Shown here piece after piece: positions 4,947-5,137 of a DNA stretch of 5,137 bases (the stretch's first letter is position 1; every line of letters begins with the position of its first letter). A model generated the notes under the pieces. That model was not told the DNA's origin and did not search any database. It saw only the letters and a list, made by a program, of their open reading frames with translations. A program made the translations under genes and the position numbers. The stretch comes from Hyphomicrobiales bacterium (GTDB lineage Bacteria > Pseudomonadota > Alphaproteobacteria > Rhizobiales > Xanthobacteraceae), in contig JAFKKQ010000186.1 of assembly GCA_017304505.1 (NCBI GenBank), forward strand, positions 1 to 5,137, given 5' to 3'.

Positions 4947-5137
4947 TTATTTTCTCCTTCGATGTTTCTTTCCTCGCGTTCTATCCATCACGCTTTGGTA
5001 CGGCTTGAAGCACCAGTGCCGATACGGCTGACGCCAACGTGAAATTCTGCCGTCTGGCTGACCGGTGGTGATGCCAATGTTGAAGCCCGGGTGTAGCGCA
5101 CGGAGTCGCTTGTTGATGTATTTGTAGACACGCTCCT
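4947..5137 (-). CDS. C-terminal 62 residues of an unrecognised, very basic protein
   Basis: An open minus-strand frame enters from the right edge and ends at TAA (4947-4949). I do not recognise the family. The visible tail has no low-complexity shadow character. It has a plausible ordered segment (YKYINKRLRALHPGFNIG near residues 4-21, then GQPDGRISRW and several Trp/Tyr/His) and ends in the basic tail RGKKHRRRK. About 18 of the 62 residues are Arg or Lys against three acidic ones, which suggests binding to nucleic acid; this is an inference. The two other minus-strand frames both hit stops in this stretch, which supports the frame choice. It is convergent with the transposase gene, and its stop codon is adjacent to the last paired base of the candidate RNA. 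It could be a passenger gene of the element, part of a genomic island, or a chromosomal gene displaced from its normal context. Its start, length and N-terminal domains lie outside the window. Confidence 0.65.
   Translation of the reverse strand, partial: ERVYKYINKRLRALHPGFNIGITTGQPDGRISRWRQPYRHWCFKPYQSVMDRTRGKKHRRRK

Overview
The window reads as GC-rich chromosomal DNA from an alphaproteobacterium, most likely a member of the Hyphomicrobiales (Bradyrhizobium / Rhodopseudomonas / Nitrobacter relatives). That placement is an inference from the protein sequences (an alphaproteobacterial style of hybrid histidine kinase and of ComM, and an IS1595-family transposase like those common in that group) and from strong G/C preference at third codon positions. 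No marker in the window fixes the genus.

Positions 1-3713 look like an ordinary chromosomal core and are read on the minus strand. From right to left they hold comM (2172-3713, YifB/ComM AAA+ ATPase), a small uncharacterised exported or membrane-anchored protein (1627-2103, GTG start), a gap of about 210 bases with no gene, and a membrane-bound hybrid sensor histidine kinase (start at 1412, running off the left edge). The kinase has a complete HisKA/ATPase core but a receiver domain without its acidic pocket. The long plus-strand open frames across these genes are GC-driven shadows.

Positions 3714-5137 are of a different kind. A plus-strand IS1595-family transposase gene (3834-4778) with its own strong sigma70-like promoter sits divergently, a short distance upstream of comM. 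The likely left end of the element is near 3760, only 46 bases from the comM start codon. A convincing right terminal repeat and a target duplication are not visible. To the right, a less GC-rich stretch (4779-4946) contains nested DNA dyads, a promoter-like pair of hexamers and a strongly folded segment (4873-4946) closed by a 14-bp helix. Every wobble pair in that fold is G-U on the plus strand and would be a C-A mismatch on the minus strand, which favours a plus-strand non-coding RNA.

The fold ends at the base next to the stop codon of a convergent, very basic minus-strand protein (4947 to beyond 5137), of which only the last 62 residues are visible. The candidate RNA and this unrecognised basic protein are the part of the window most likely to be undescribed. 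They may be cargo of the insertion element, the edge of a genomic island, or an independent RNA gene with a neighbour. The sequence shown cannot decide among these.
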